Assembly: GCF_014197245.1 (NCBI RefSeq)
Contig: NZ_JACIFF010000003.1
Location: 62,001-126,000 of the forward strand
Reading direction: 5' to 3'
From: Neolewinella aquimaris
GTDB taxonomy: Bacteria; Bacteroidota; Bacteroidia; Chitinophagales; Saprospiraceae
Length of the DNA stretch: 64,000 bases
Shown: positions 22,600 to 30,263 of the stretch, piece by piece
Numbering within the stretch: the stretch's first letter is position 1
Layout of the letters: each line of letters opens with the position of its first letter
Translations under genes and position numbers: made by a program
The notes under the pieces: model-generated
What the model saw: the letters and a program-made list of their open reading frames with translations, nothing else
Told to the model about the DNA's origin: nothing
The model's database searches: none

Positions 22600-24453
22600 T
22601 CACTCCACCACCAAAAAGGTTCCCGTGTACCGCTCGATCGCCCCGTCTAAAAATGCCACCTCCGCTACGTAGACGTAGGTGCCTGAGGGTACGGCCCGAC
22701 CACCCACGGTACCGTCCCACCCACTAGACTCCTCGTTCACGATCAGGTCCGTGCCGGCAAACACTTCTCCACCCCAACGGTCGTAAATCCGCAAGCTCGG
22801 TACGAACTGCACATTGGGCACCTTTCCGTATACCGCGAAGTGATCGTTGTGGCCATCCTCGTTCGGAGAGATCGCATTAGGGATGTAGACCAACCGTTCG
22901 GGCCTCACCAGTACGAGCAGCGAATCACTGGCTACGCAACCGTCGTCGGAAGTAGCGACGAGGCCCAGCGTAAGGGTTCGCGTGGGGAGGATTTCCACGA
23001 CCGGACAAAGGGTATCGCAATCAACTAAGCCCTCCGGCGTCCAAACATAACCGACGATCGGCTGGGTACCACTGACCGTAATTTCCACGGTTTCCCCGAG
23101 TATGATGTTGTGATCCGAACCCAAGTCCACGGTAAAGGGAGAGGGGCTGCGCAGCTGCAGCGAGTCCGCTGTCGTGCAGCCGTGACGATCTTCAAGAAGG
23201 TAGGCGTACGAGCCTTCCCCGAGAGAGTCGGTGGGGACACCAAGATTCGCCGGTCGCCCATCAAAAGTATAGCGAAAGGGCGAGCGGCCGCCGCGGATGC
23301 TGTCGAGCGTTACCCGGCCGTCGGTGGTGTAAGAGCAACTGGGATCGGTGACCGTAAAGTTGCCGGTAAGGCCGGGGTCGGCAACCACCGTCAGCTCCAG
23401 CCGGACGATGCTGTCGCAACCCAGGGAAGAGATCAGGCTGTCGACGTACGTTCCGCTACTGCCGTACACGGAGGTTCCGACCGTAAATGTCAGCCCGTTG
23501 CAGATGGTGTCGACTACGGTATAGCGCTTCGGCACCACGTTCACCACTTTGGTGTTGGATACGATGCGACACTTGCGGCTGCTGAGGTTGCCCGGACTGT
23601 TGGCCAGCAGGTAACGGTAGTGGTAAATGCCGCTACTCAGTTCCCGGTGCTGGTAGGTGGTGGCATTTTCGCCCGGTAGGTCGGCCCAGGTAGCGCCGCC
23701 GTCAAAGCTCCGTTGCCACTGAACCGCGGGGGTGGAGAACTGGTCTCCGTTGATGGTTGCGTTTAGTCCGATGGGATTGCCGTCTTCACAAATGTTGGCT
23801 ACCGCCAGGGGCAGGATGAGCGCTTCGGGACCACAGGCACGAAAGCTGATGTTGTCGAGGGCTAAGTCATTGCCCATTCCACCGGGGGCGTTGTTGCGTA
23901 GCGCCAGCGTTACGGAGGTCTGACCGGGTACGGTGGTAAAGGTAAAGCCGTAGGTATTCCACTTATCGTCTTCCGGGATGTTGCCGGTAGTGAAGTACTC
24001 CTGCCCATCGATGAGGAAGGAAACATTGGGCAGAATGTTGTTGCTGCCCCGCCGGAGGATGTTGCTGATGTCGGCCGAGAACTGGTAAAGGGTATTTTCG
24101 CAGAGGCTGTCGACCACCTGCTCGTAAAAAAGCCCGGGCTGAAAGCTCGCATTCACGATCATCATGTACCCATTGGGGTCGCTGCTGTTGTCGCCGAAGC
24201 GCCGCCAGGTACCGAACGACTGTTCCCACCGGGCCATGTCGTTGGTGATGGTGTAGAAGCCATCATTCGGTGGTGGAGTGGTCTGGTACACGAAACCCGG
24301 AGCGATGCCCGGGTCCGTTGCCAGGATGTTATCGGAGCCGCTGCCGAAGTCGCCGTCCGTAAAAATATTCTCGCCCAAATTCCCGACGCACTGCTGGGCC
24401 GATAGCACCGGACCGACGGTAAGGGATATGAGTAGGATAAGAAGGGCGCGCAT
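22600..24453 (-). CDS. T9SS type B cargo: gliding motility-associated C-terminal domain protein
   Basis: 618 residues from ATG at 24453, starting with a signal peptide (MRALLILLISLTVGPVLSAQ). The N-terminal half resembles a carbohydrate-binding-like jelly roll (PDNNGFYT-like NDGFYTITNDMARWEQSFG; LRNNAPGGMGNDLALDNISF). Ig-like and SprB-like segments follow (VTDPSCSYTTDGRVTLDSI). The end is a typical CHU_C/type B sorting domain: IPNAISPNEDGHNDHFAVYG, LRIYDRWGGEVF and a GTYVYVAEVAF strand. It should be exported by Sec, moved across the outer membrane by T9SS and left on the surface or in the medium. Monocistronic. Confidence 0.85.
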   Translation of the reverse strand: MRALLILLISLTVGPVLSAQQCVGNLGENIFTDGDFGSGSDNILATDPGIAPGFVYQTTPPPNDGFYTITNDMARWEQSFGTWRRFGDNSSDPNGYMMIVNASFQPGLFYEQVVDSLCENTLYQFSADISNILRRGSNNILPNVSFLIDGQEYFTTGNIPEDDKWNTYGFTFTTVPGQTSVTLALRNNAPGGMGNDLALDNISFRACGPEALILPLAVANICEDGNPIGLNATINGDQFSTPAVQWQRSFDGGATWADLPGENATTYQHRELSSGIYHYRYLLANSPGNLSSRKCRIVSNTKVVNVVPKRYTVVDTICNGLTFTVGTSVYGSSGTYVDSLISSLGCDSIVRLELTVVADPGLTGNFTVTDPSCSYTTDGRVTLDSIRGGRSPFRYTFDGRPANLGVPTDSLGEGSYAYLLEDRHGCTTADSLQLRSPSPFTVDLGSDHNIILGETVEITVSGTQPIVGYVWTPEGLVDCDTLCPVVEILPTRTLTLGLVATSDDGCVASDSLLVLVRPERLVYIPNAISPNEDGHNDHFAVYGKVPNVQFVPSLRIYDRWGGEVFAGTDLIVNEESSGWDGTVGGRAVPSGTYVYVAEVAFLDGAIERYTGTFLVVE

Positions 24454-24804
24454 GTCGATGGAAGTCGGTAAGTCAGCGGCTAAGGTAGGTTTTCTACTCC
24501 CTAGTACCTGATGAACTACCGGGATGCGGACGGTGTGGACATGAACGCACTGTTGTCGCCACAATGGATTTGAGCCTGTCGGGTACTACTGCGAGGAAAA
24601 ATTCGTTCTCGGAACGACATATTTGGTCGTCAACTCACTTTACACCCCCCTTCATCTAGTGCCTTATGCAGTCTGATGACGGGACCATCGCTTACCACCC
24701 CTCTGCTATTTCCCAAAAGGGCATAGGGCCACTGGCTCTACTTCGATCTGCTCGGTTGCACCGTACGGGCCGGCAGGTAAGCATAGGTTTTTCTAAGCAA
24801 CACC
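24454..24804. other. 351-bp intergenic region between divergent secreted-protein genes
   Basis: It separates the divergent genes at 24453 and 24805 and must contain both promoters. A small inverted repeat TCGTTC-tcg-GAACGA lies at 24603-24617. A TTTG is present near 24622, but no convincing TAnnTTTG box pairs with it. Short open frames here lack signals and look spurious. Confidence 0.4.
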
Positions 24805-26268
24805 ATGAAAAATATACCTTGGCGATACATTTTTGGCCTCCTCATCCTGTGGTCATGCAGCGCACGAGCGCAGGACACAACGGGCATCATCACCGTTCCC
24901 CACACCGATAGCATATACAACAGCATGCTGGATCCCGATGGGGATGGATACATCACCGAGTCCGGCACGGAATTTACGAGCGGAACCACCGAACGAGCTG
25001 AATTTGAGGTGATCCCGACCAGCGTTTCCGGTTGGTTCGAGGTGCCGGATTACGGGGAGGTCGACTCGGACATCACCCCCAACTGCGGAAACCCTGACCT
25101 TATCCAGGATGCCGACGGAGGAGACTTCGCCTTCTACAATATCATAGACCCCACCCCGGCCACTCCCGCCAACGGGGACGAATACATTCTCTTTCGCTTT
25201 CGGCTGGCACAGCCGCCCAACGGCAACTTCGGCTATAACTTTCTCGTGGACACCGACGGAGCCTTCGGCGCGGGCAGCGATCCCAACGCGACCTGCGGCA
25301 ATGCCGGTTTCGAGCGGGAGGTGCAGTTCGCCAATGCCGGTGGGAAGTCGGGGGTGAGCGTTTACAATGTAGATGGGACGACCACCTTTACTAGCACGCT
25401 CTGTAGCAGCTGCATCAAGGTCGATGACGTGCAGCAGGCCCGTGCGGCCTCCTCGGGTAATTGCGGCAAGCCCGATCCCCAGTTTATCACCGTTCCCCTG
25501 CCCCTTTCCTACCTGGGCATATCCTCCGACATTAACCCGGCCACCCTATACATCATGGTAGCTACGGCTAGTTCGGGAAACGCCATCAGCGTACTCGGTG
25601 GGGGGAATGTGACGGACCTGGGTGCACTTAATGCCAAGACCGATGATTGCGGCTGTGCGGCACAGTCGGGCTGCGGTGAGTTTGATTGCCAGTCGAACTG
25701 TCTCAACTCCAACTTCGTGAGCCTACCCATCTCCTTCACCTATTTCACTGCGGAATCCGCGGCCTCCGGCATCGGATTACGGTGGAAGACGGAGAGCGAA
25801 GTAGCGAACGGTGACCTCCAGCTGGAACACAGTACTGATGGCATTTCCTTCACCCCCCTGGGCTTTATCTACGGCAAAGGTGCTACCCCGACCGCCGGAT
25901 ACAATTTCGTACACCGCAGGCCCACGGTAGGCACAAACTACTACCGCCTGAAACAGGTCGACTACGACGGTTTTCACCGGTTCAGCACAATCAGAGCGGT
26001 TCAGTTCGGGGAGTCTACCTCTACTGAGTTTGTGGTTTTTCCCACCATCGTAACGGATGGCCAGTTGCGGCTGAAATTGTTGCGGGGGGATACCGACGCA
26101 AGTCTAGCGGTCACCGTAACGGATCACCTGGGCAGGCAGCTTATACGGCAGCAGTTTAGGGGGCAAGACTTGGTACACCTGCCGGTTGGTACGCTACCCC
26201 CCGGACCTTATCTGATCCAGCTGAATGATGGACGCACCGTCAGTACCGAACGGTTTGTAAAACGGTGA
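24805..26268 (+). CDS. Secreted T9SS type A protein with EF-hand-like loop (paralog 1)
   Basis: 487 residues with a signal peptide ending at CSARAQ. The mature N-terminus contains MLDPDGDGYITESG, an EF-hand/dockerin-like DxDxDG calcium loop. The middle domain (about residues 60-300) is cysteine-containing and glycine-rich with repeated phrases such as SVLGGGNVTDLGAL, which I do not recognise as a named family. Residues 305-400 resemble a fibronectin-like domain (LRWKTESEVANGDLQLEHS; YYRLKQVDYDG), and the last ~75 residues are a T9SS type A sorting domain. It is a tandem paralog of the gene at 26694, with which it aligns end to end. Confidence 0.8.
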   Translation: MKNIPWRYIFGLLILWSCSARAQDTTGIITVPHTDSIYNSMLDPDGDGYITESGTEFTSGTTERAEFEVIPTSVSGWFEVPDYGEVDSDITPNCGNPDLIQDADGGDFAFYNIIDPTPATPANGDEYILFRFRLAQPPNGNFGYNFLVDTDGAFGAGSDPNATCGNAGFEREVQFANAGGKSGVSVYNVDGTTTFTSTLCSSCIKVDDVQQARAASSGNCGKPDPQFITVPLPLSYLGISSDINPATLYIMVATASSGNAISVLGGGNVTDLGALNAKTDDCGCAAQSGCGEFDCQSNCLNSNFVSLPISFTYFTAESAASGIGLRWKTESEVANGDLQLEHSTDGISFTPLGFIYGKGATPTAGYNFVHRRPTVGTNYYRLKQVDYDGFHRFSTIRAVQFGESTSTEFVVFPTIVTDGQLRLKLLRGDTDASLAVTVTDHLGRQLIRQQFRGQDLVHLPVGTLPPGPYLIQLNDGRTVSTERFVKR

Positions 26269-26693
26269 TCCCACAACATTTTTTGGTAGATAGCCTAACA
26301 TCCTGTCGGGCGAGGAATTCCGGATGTGCGGTGTGCACTCACCCCTGTTGGGATCCTTCATTATTTTTTGCCGGGTACTATCCGCCGACTTTCCCCGTTT
26401 AAACGCATACTGATCGTAGACTACTGATCCGATGTTTCGGACATTCACCTTGTGTGTAAGTCTTTACCCGATCTCCTCCATTTGCCTAGCAGAATCTTTC
26501 CCGAACAGCGCCTTCACCGGAGTCCCTCCTAAGGGACTGCCTAATCAAGGGACGCTTATGCCTTCAGTCAACCACCTCGGATTGCCTGACGTCGCTTCTG
26601 GATTGCACCTTCGAAATAAGTGCGGGATTTTTAATCATGCAAACGCTACTTCTGTCATGTGGCAGGGATAGCTGACCCGTACAATCCCAGAAC
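26269..26693. other. 425-bp intergenic region between the tandem paralogs
   Basis: No coding sequence is credible: short frames here have neither homologous content nor a signal. The region presumably holds the promoter of the second paralog, which starts with GTG at 26694. I see no repeat family in it. Confidence 0.4.
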
Positions 26694-28169
26694 GTGAAAA
26701 ACACACTTGCTCCGGCAATCCTTCTATCGCTATGCTGTTGCTCGGAGAGCGGCTTCTCCCAGTGCACGCCTGGCATCATCAACACCGGTCACACCAGCGC
26801 GATCTACAACGCCATGCTGGATCCGGATAGCGATGGCTACATCACCGAAAGCGGGGACACCTTTACTAGCGGCACCACCGAACTGGCGGAATTTGAGATC
26901 ATCCCCAATAGTGTGACCGGCTGGATCTCAATCATCGACATCGACGAAGTAGGATCCGATGTCACGCCCAGCTGTGGTAACTCCGACCTGATTCAGGACG
27001 ATGACGGGGGTGATTTCGCCTACTACAACATCATCGATTCCACTCCCGTCGCGCCCACCAGCGGCGATGAGTATATCCTGTTCCGGTTTCGCCTGGCCAA
27101 ATCGCCCCAGGGAAACTTTGGCTACAACTTTCTGGTCGATACGGACGCCTCCTACGGCGCGGGCATCGACACCAACAGCGTCTGCGGAAACAACGGATTT
27201 GAACGGGAAGTGCAGTACGCGAACAAAGGAGGTAAGGTGGGCGTCAGTGTCTACGACGTCGATGGCAGCATCACACTCGGGACTGCCAGCTGTGCGCAGT
27301 GCGTCAGCAACCTCGACGTGCAGGAGGCTTGTGCGGCTTCGTCCGGCAATTGCGGTACCTCCGACCCGGAACTGATCACCTTTCCCCTGCTCCTGTCTAC
27401 CATCGGCATCGCATCCGACGTCGATCCCTTCGATCTGTTTATCTCCGTGGCTACCGCAAGCTCGGGAAATGGCACCAGCGTACTTGGTGGGGGCAACGTG
27501 ACTGACTTGGGAGCACTTGATAATTCGAGCTCCAGTTGTACCGGTTGCGATACCCTGGCCGCCTGTGAGAAGTACGACTGCCAGCTATCCTGTATCAACG
27601 CAAGCTTCATCATGCTGCCGGTCACCTTCAGCTACTTTACGGCCACTAACTCAGGCGGCAACGTACAACTGCGCTGGGGGACCAGCATGGAAGCCAGCAA
27701 CGACTACTTTGACGTCGAGCACAGCACCAATGGCGTCAACTTTATCCTCGAAGGCCGAATCTACGGACAAGGGTACAGCAACTGGACCAACAACTACGAC
27801 TTCGCGCACACCACGCCAGCGGACGGCATCAATTACTACCGGCTCCGGCAGGTCGACTTCGATGGTGCCTACCGGTACAGCACCATACTGGTCGTCCGGA
27901 CCGGCCCGTCCGAGGAAGTAGGGTTCGTCATCGTTCCCACCGTGGCCACCGACAACTATATCCGACTGGAGCTGCTCGGGCCGCAGCGTCACCCCACCCT
28001 TACGCTGACCATCTTCGACGCCGTTGGCAACCGGGTGGCGAATCAAACCCATCCGTTCGGCAACTCCGTACGGATCGACATCATCAGCTTACGACCGGGC
28101 ACCTACTTCGTACGGCTCCGCACCGGCGAAACCGTGCGTACCCAGCGTTTCGTAAAACCATACCTATAG
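26694..28169 (+). CDS. Secreted T9SS type A protein with EF-hand-like loop (paralog 2)
   Basis: 491 residues, GTG start (no ATG fits before the signal peptide LAPAILLSLCCCSESGFSQ). It matches the preceding gene along its length: MLDPDSDGYITESGDTFTSG (calcium-like loop), GNFGYNFLVDTD, SVLGGGNVTDLGAL, the VEHSTNGVNF fibronectin-like part and a C-terminal RTQRFVKPYL sorting tail. The cysteine pattern is also kept. Duplication followed by divergence is the simplest reading; both copies look intact. Role unknown, but secretion to the cell surface is supported by the signal peptide and sorting domain. Confidence 0.8.
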   Translation: MKNTLAPAILLSLCCCSESGFSQCTPGIINTGHTSAIYNAMLDPDSDGYITESGDTFTSGTTELAEFEIIPNSVTGWISIIDIDEVGSDVTPSCGNSDLIQDDDGGDFAYYNIIDSTPVAPTSGDEYILFRFRLAKSPQGNFGYNFLVDTDASYGAGIDTNSVCGNNGFEREVQYANKGGKVGVSVYDVDGSITLGTASCAQCVSNLDVQEACAASSGNCGTSDPELITFPLLLSTIGIASDVDPFDLFISVATASSGNGTSVLGGGNVTDLGALDNSSSSCTGCDTLAACEKYDCQLSCINASFIMLPVTFSYFTATNSGGNVQLRWGTSMEASNDYFDVEHSTNGVNFILEGRIYGQGYSNWTNNYDFAHTTPADGINYYRLRQVDFDGAYRYSTILVVRTGPSEEVGFVIVPTVATDNYIRLELLGPQRHPTLTLTIFDAVGNRVANQTHPFGNSVRIDIISLRPGTYFVRLRTGETVRTQRFVKPYL

Positions 28170-28174
28170 GAGCA

Positions 28175-28193
28175 GGCGGGGACGCAGGTGCGG
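28175..28193 (+). repeat. 19-bp dispersed G+C-rich element, copy after paralog 2
   Basis: GGCGGGGACGCAGGTGCGG, two mismatches from consensus, starting six bases past the stop codon of the preceding gene. Confidence 0.55.
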
Positions 28194-28260
28194 AGAAAGA
28201 TTGGAAAAGCGGTCCCCGATGGGTTAGCTTACGAACTTAATCCGTCACACAAGATACCCC

Positions 28261-29025
28261 ATGCTCCGCCCCTACATCCTCGCCGAAACGAACTGGAAAC
28301 ACCTCAAGGACGCCACCGTCGATCTGGCCATTCTGCCGTGGGGAGCTACGGAAGCACACAACTACCACTTACCCTACGGTACGGACAACATAGAAGCGAA
28401 CGGCATCGCCGAAGAGGCCGCCCGCCTCGCCTGGGAACGGGGAGCGAAGGTCATGGTCCTCCCAACCATACCATTCGGTATTAATACGGGACAGACGGAT
28501 ATCTTCCTCGACATTAACCTGAATCCGACGACCCAGCTGGCGATCCTGCGTGACGTGGCCGAAACCCTCAACCGCCAGGGCGTCAAAAAGCTTCTGGTAT
28601 TTAACAGCCACGGCGGCAACAGCTTCAAGGTGTTACTGAAGGAGTTGGGGCTCGAATACCCGGAGATGTTCTTCTGTACCTCCGACTGGTTCCGCGCCCT
28701 CGACAAGACCCGGTATTTTGAAGAAGCCGGTGACCACGCCGATGAGATGGAAACCAGCCTGGTCATGTACCTCCGCCCCGAACTCGTGCTTCCCCTTGCG
28801 GAGGCCGGATCCGGAGCCGAGAAAAAGCACCGGATCAAAGCATTCGCCGAAGGGTGGGTTGCCCACGAGCGCCGGTGGTCGCAGGTTTCGGAAGACACCG
28901 GTATTGGTGATCCCAGCAAATCGAGCCCCGAAAAGGGGGAACGGTACTTCCGCGACGTGACCGCCAAATTTGCGGATCTGTTCATCGAATTGGCGGAAAT
29001 GGACGTAGACAATATGTACGGGTAA
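28261..29025 (+). CDS. Creatininase family amidohydrolase
   Basis: 254 residues. The metal-binding pattern of the creatininase fold is present: WGATEAHNYHLPYGTDNIEA (Glu31, His33/His36, Asp42), NSHGGNSF in the centre and GDHADEMETSLV near residue 165, where Glu completes the dinuclear metal site. Members hydrolyse cyclic or linear amides such as creatinine or formamidopyrimidine intermediates; the specific substrate cannot be told from sequence. The gene is monocistronic on the plus strand. Confidence 0.85.
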   Translation: MLRPYILAETNWKHLKDATVDLAILPWGATEAHNYHLPYGTDNIEANGIAEEAARLAWERGAKVMVLPTIPFGINTGQTDIFLDINLNPTTQLAILRDVAETLNRQGVKKLLVFNSHGGNSFKVLLKELGLEYPEMFFCTSDWFRALDKTRYFEEAGDHADEMETSLVMYLRPELVLPLAEAGSGAEKKHRIKAFAEGWVAHERRWSQVSEDTGIGDPSKSSPEKGERYFRDVTAKFADLFIELAEMDVDNMYG

Positions 29026-29206
29026 GCTGCCGGCGACCGGCCCTTACCCGACGGTAAACCGACCCCTTCTCCGTCGCTATTCGTGCAATGACCATTCATC
29101 CGTCGAGGGTCCCGTTGTCGAAGTCGGAGCACACCACTTCGGTATTAATCCTCTGCGGCGGGTCCGCCCCACGGTGTACCTTTCCTGCTTAATCCGAACC
29201 GATTAC

Positions 29207-29737
29207 ATGCCTATTTCCCTGCGCCCCGCCACCGCCGCCGACGTACCCGCCATTGCCGCCCTCCACGCCCGCAGCTGGCGGGAAAATTACGCGGGAGAAA
29301 TGTCGGCCACTTACCTAAAGGAGGAGGCAGCAGCCGAGCGACTCGCCGAATGGCACCGCCGCTTCGCCGAAGAGACAGACCGTATGCGGGTAATCCTGGC
29401 CGAGGGAGACGGAGCATTACTGGGCTTCTGCTGCGTCATGCTCGATCACAGTGCAGCGGACGGCTCCCTGCTCGACAATCTCCACGTACGCGCGGACCAG
29501 CAGGGAACGGGACTGGGAAAACGGTTGATGCGGGCCGGTGCCGCATGCGTGCGGCAGGAAAGTGACTCCGACCGCTTGTACCTCTGGGTGCTTGCCGGTA
29601 ACACCCGCGCCAGGGAGGTATACCACCGGCTGGGTGGCCGGACGGGCCGGACGGAGCAGCACCGTATGCCGGGAACGGAGGCACCAGGAGCGACCGCGAT
29701 CAGTGTACACTTCAGCGTTGCCGACCTATTAGCCTAG
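29207..29737 (+). CDS. GNAT family N-acetyltransferase
   Basis: 176 residues from ATG at 29207, which begins right at the GNAT strand ISLRPATAADVPAIAALHARSW. The acetyl-CoA motif is LDNLHVRADQQGTGLGKRLM (Q-x-x-G-x-G) and the C-terminus has LYLWVLAGNTRAREVYHRLG, both standard for small-molecule or protein N-acetyltransferases. Substrate unknown. Not clearly co-transcribed with its neighbours; the 19-bp element follows 16 bp after its stop. Confidence 0.88.
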   Translation: MPISLRPATAADVPAIAALHARSWRENYAGEMSATYLKEEAAAERLAEWHRRFAEETDRMRVILAEGDGALLGFCCVMLDHSAADGSLLDNLHVRADQQGTGLGKRLMRAGAACVRQESDSDRLYLWVLAGNTRAREVYHRLGGRTGRTEQHRMPGTEAPGATAISVHFSVADLLA

Positions 29738-29753
29738 CTTTTACGGTAACATA

Positions 29754-29772
29754 CTGCACCCGCGTCCCCGCC
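29754..29772 (-). repeat. 19-bp dispersed G+C-rich element, consensus copy
   Basis: CTGCACCCGCGTCCCCGCC, identical to the reverse complement of the consensus. Intergenic, between the GNAT and Rho-N-like genes. Confidence 0.65.
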
Positions 29773-29822
29773 CGAACACCCCCGAATCTGGTCTGGTTAT
29801 TGAGTACACAACTTATGCAGCC

Positions 29823-30071
29823 ATGGCAAAGAATCACGGTCCCAGCATCAAGGATAACGAGAAGTACGAGGCCCTTCGCGACGAAGGAATGAGCAAGCAA
29901 AAAGCCGCCCGCATCGCCAATACGCCCGATGCAAGTGAAAAGGGCGGGCGCGCCTCCAACTACGAAGACCGCACGAAGAAAGAGCTTTATGACGCAGCCA
30001 AGCGCATCGGCATCGCGGGCCGCTCGAAGATGAGCAAAGCCGAATTGATCGACGCCCTCCGGAACAACTGA
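29823..30071 (+). CDS. Small Rho N-terminal-like / DUF7218-type protein
   Basis: 82 residues, highly charged. The N-terminal half (EKYEALRDEGMSKQKAARIA) is a predicted helical region, and the C-terminal half TKKELYDAAKRIGIAGRSKM...KAELIDALRNN resembles the Rho-N/SAP-like helix-extended-loop-helix that binds nucleic acid. Similar short proteins are common as stress- or plasmid-associated genes, but the role is unknown. Good start at 29823 with a purine-rich context. Confidence 0.8.
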   Translation: MAKNHGPSIKDNEKYEALRDEGMSKQKAARIANTPDASEKGGRASNYEDRTKKELYDAAKRIGIAGRSKMSKAELIDALRNN

Positions 30072-30263
30072 AGCGGCCCGTTCCCCGCCCCCGTGTAATA
30101 ATCTAAAGCGCAGGGCGTTTAGCCATTACTGCATTATAGCAGTGCTGCATAAAAACGCGGCTGATCGGACCCCTAAGGCGAATAATTTGTCTTGGTTCTC
30201 CCCGATAGACCCGCTCCTGCACCCTGCTCTATACTATCCGATCTCGTTATACCCCATCTATTG

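Noticed and set aside
30128-30143. Terminator or operator at ACTGC-attata-GCAGT
   Set aside because: Only a five-base stem, no T-run and no neighbouring site to support it.
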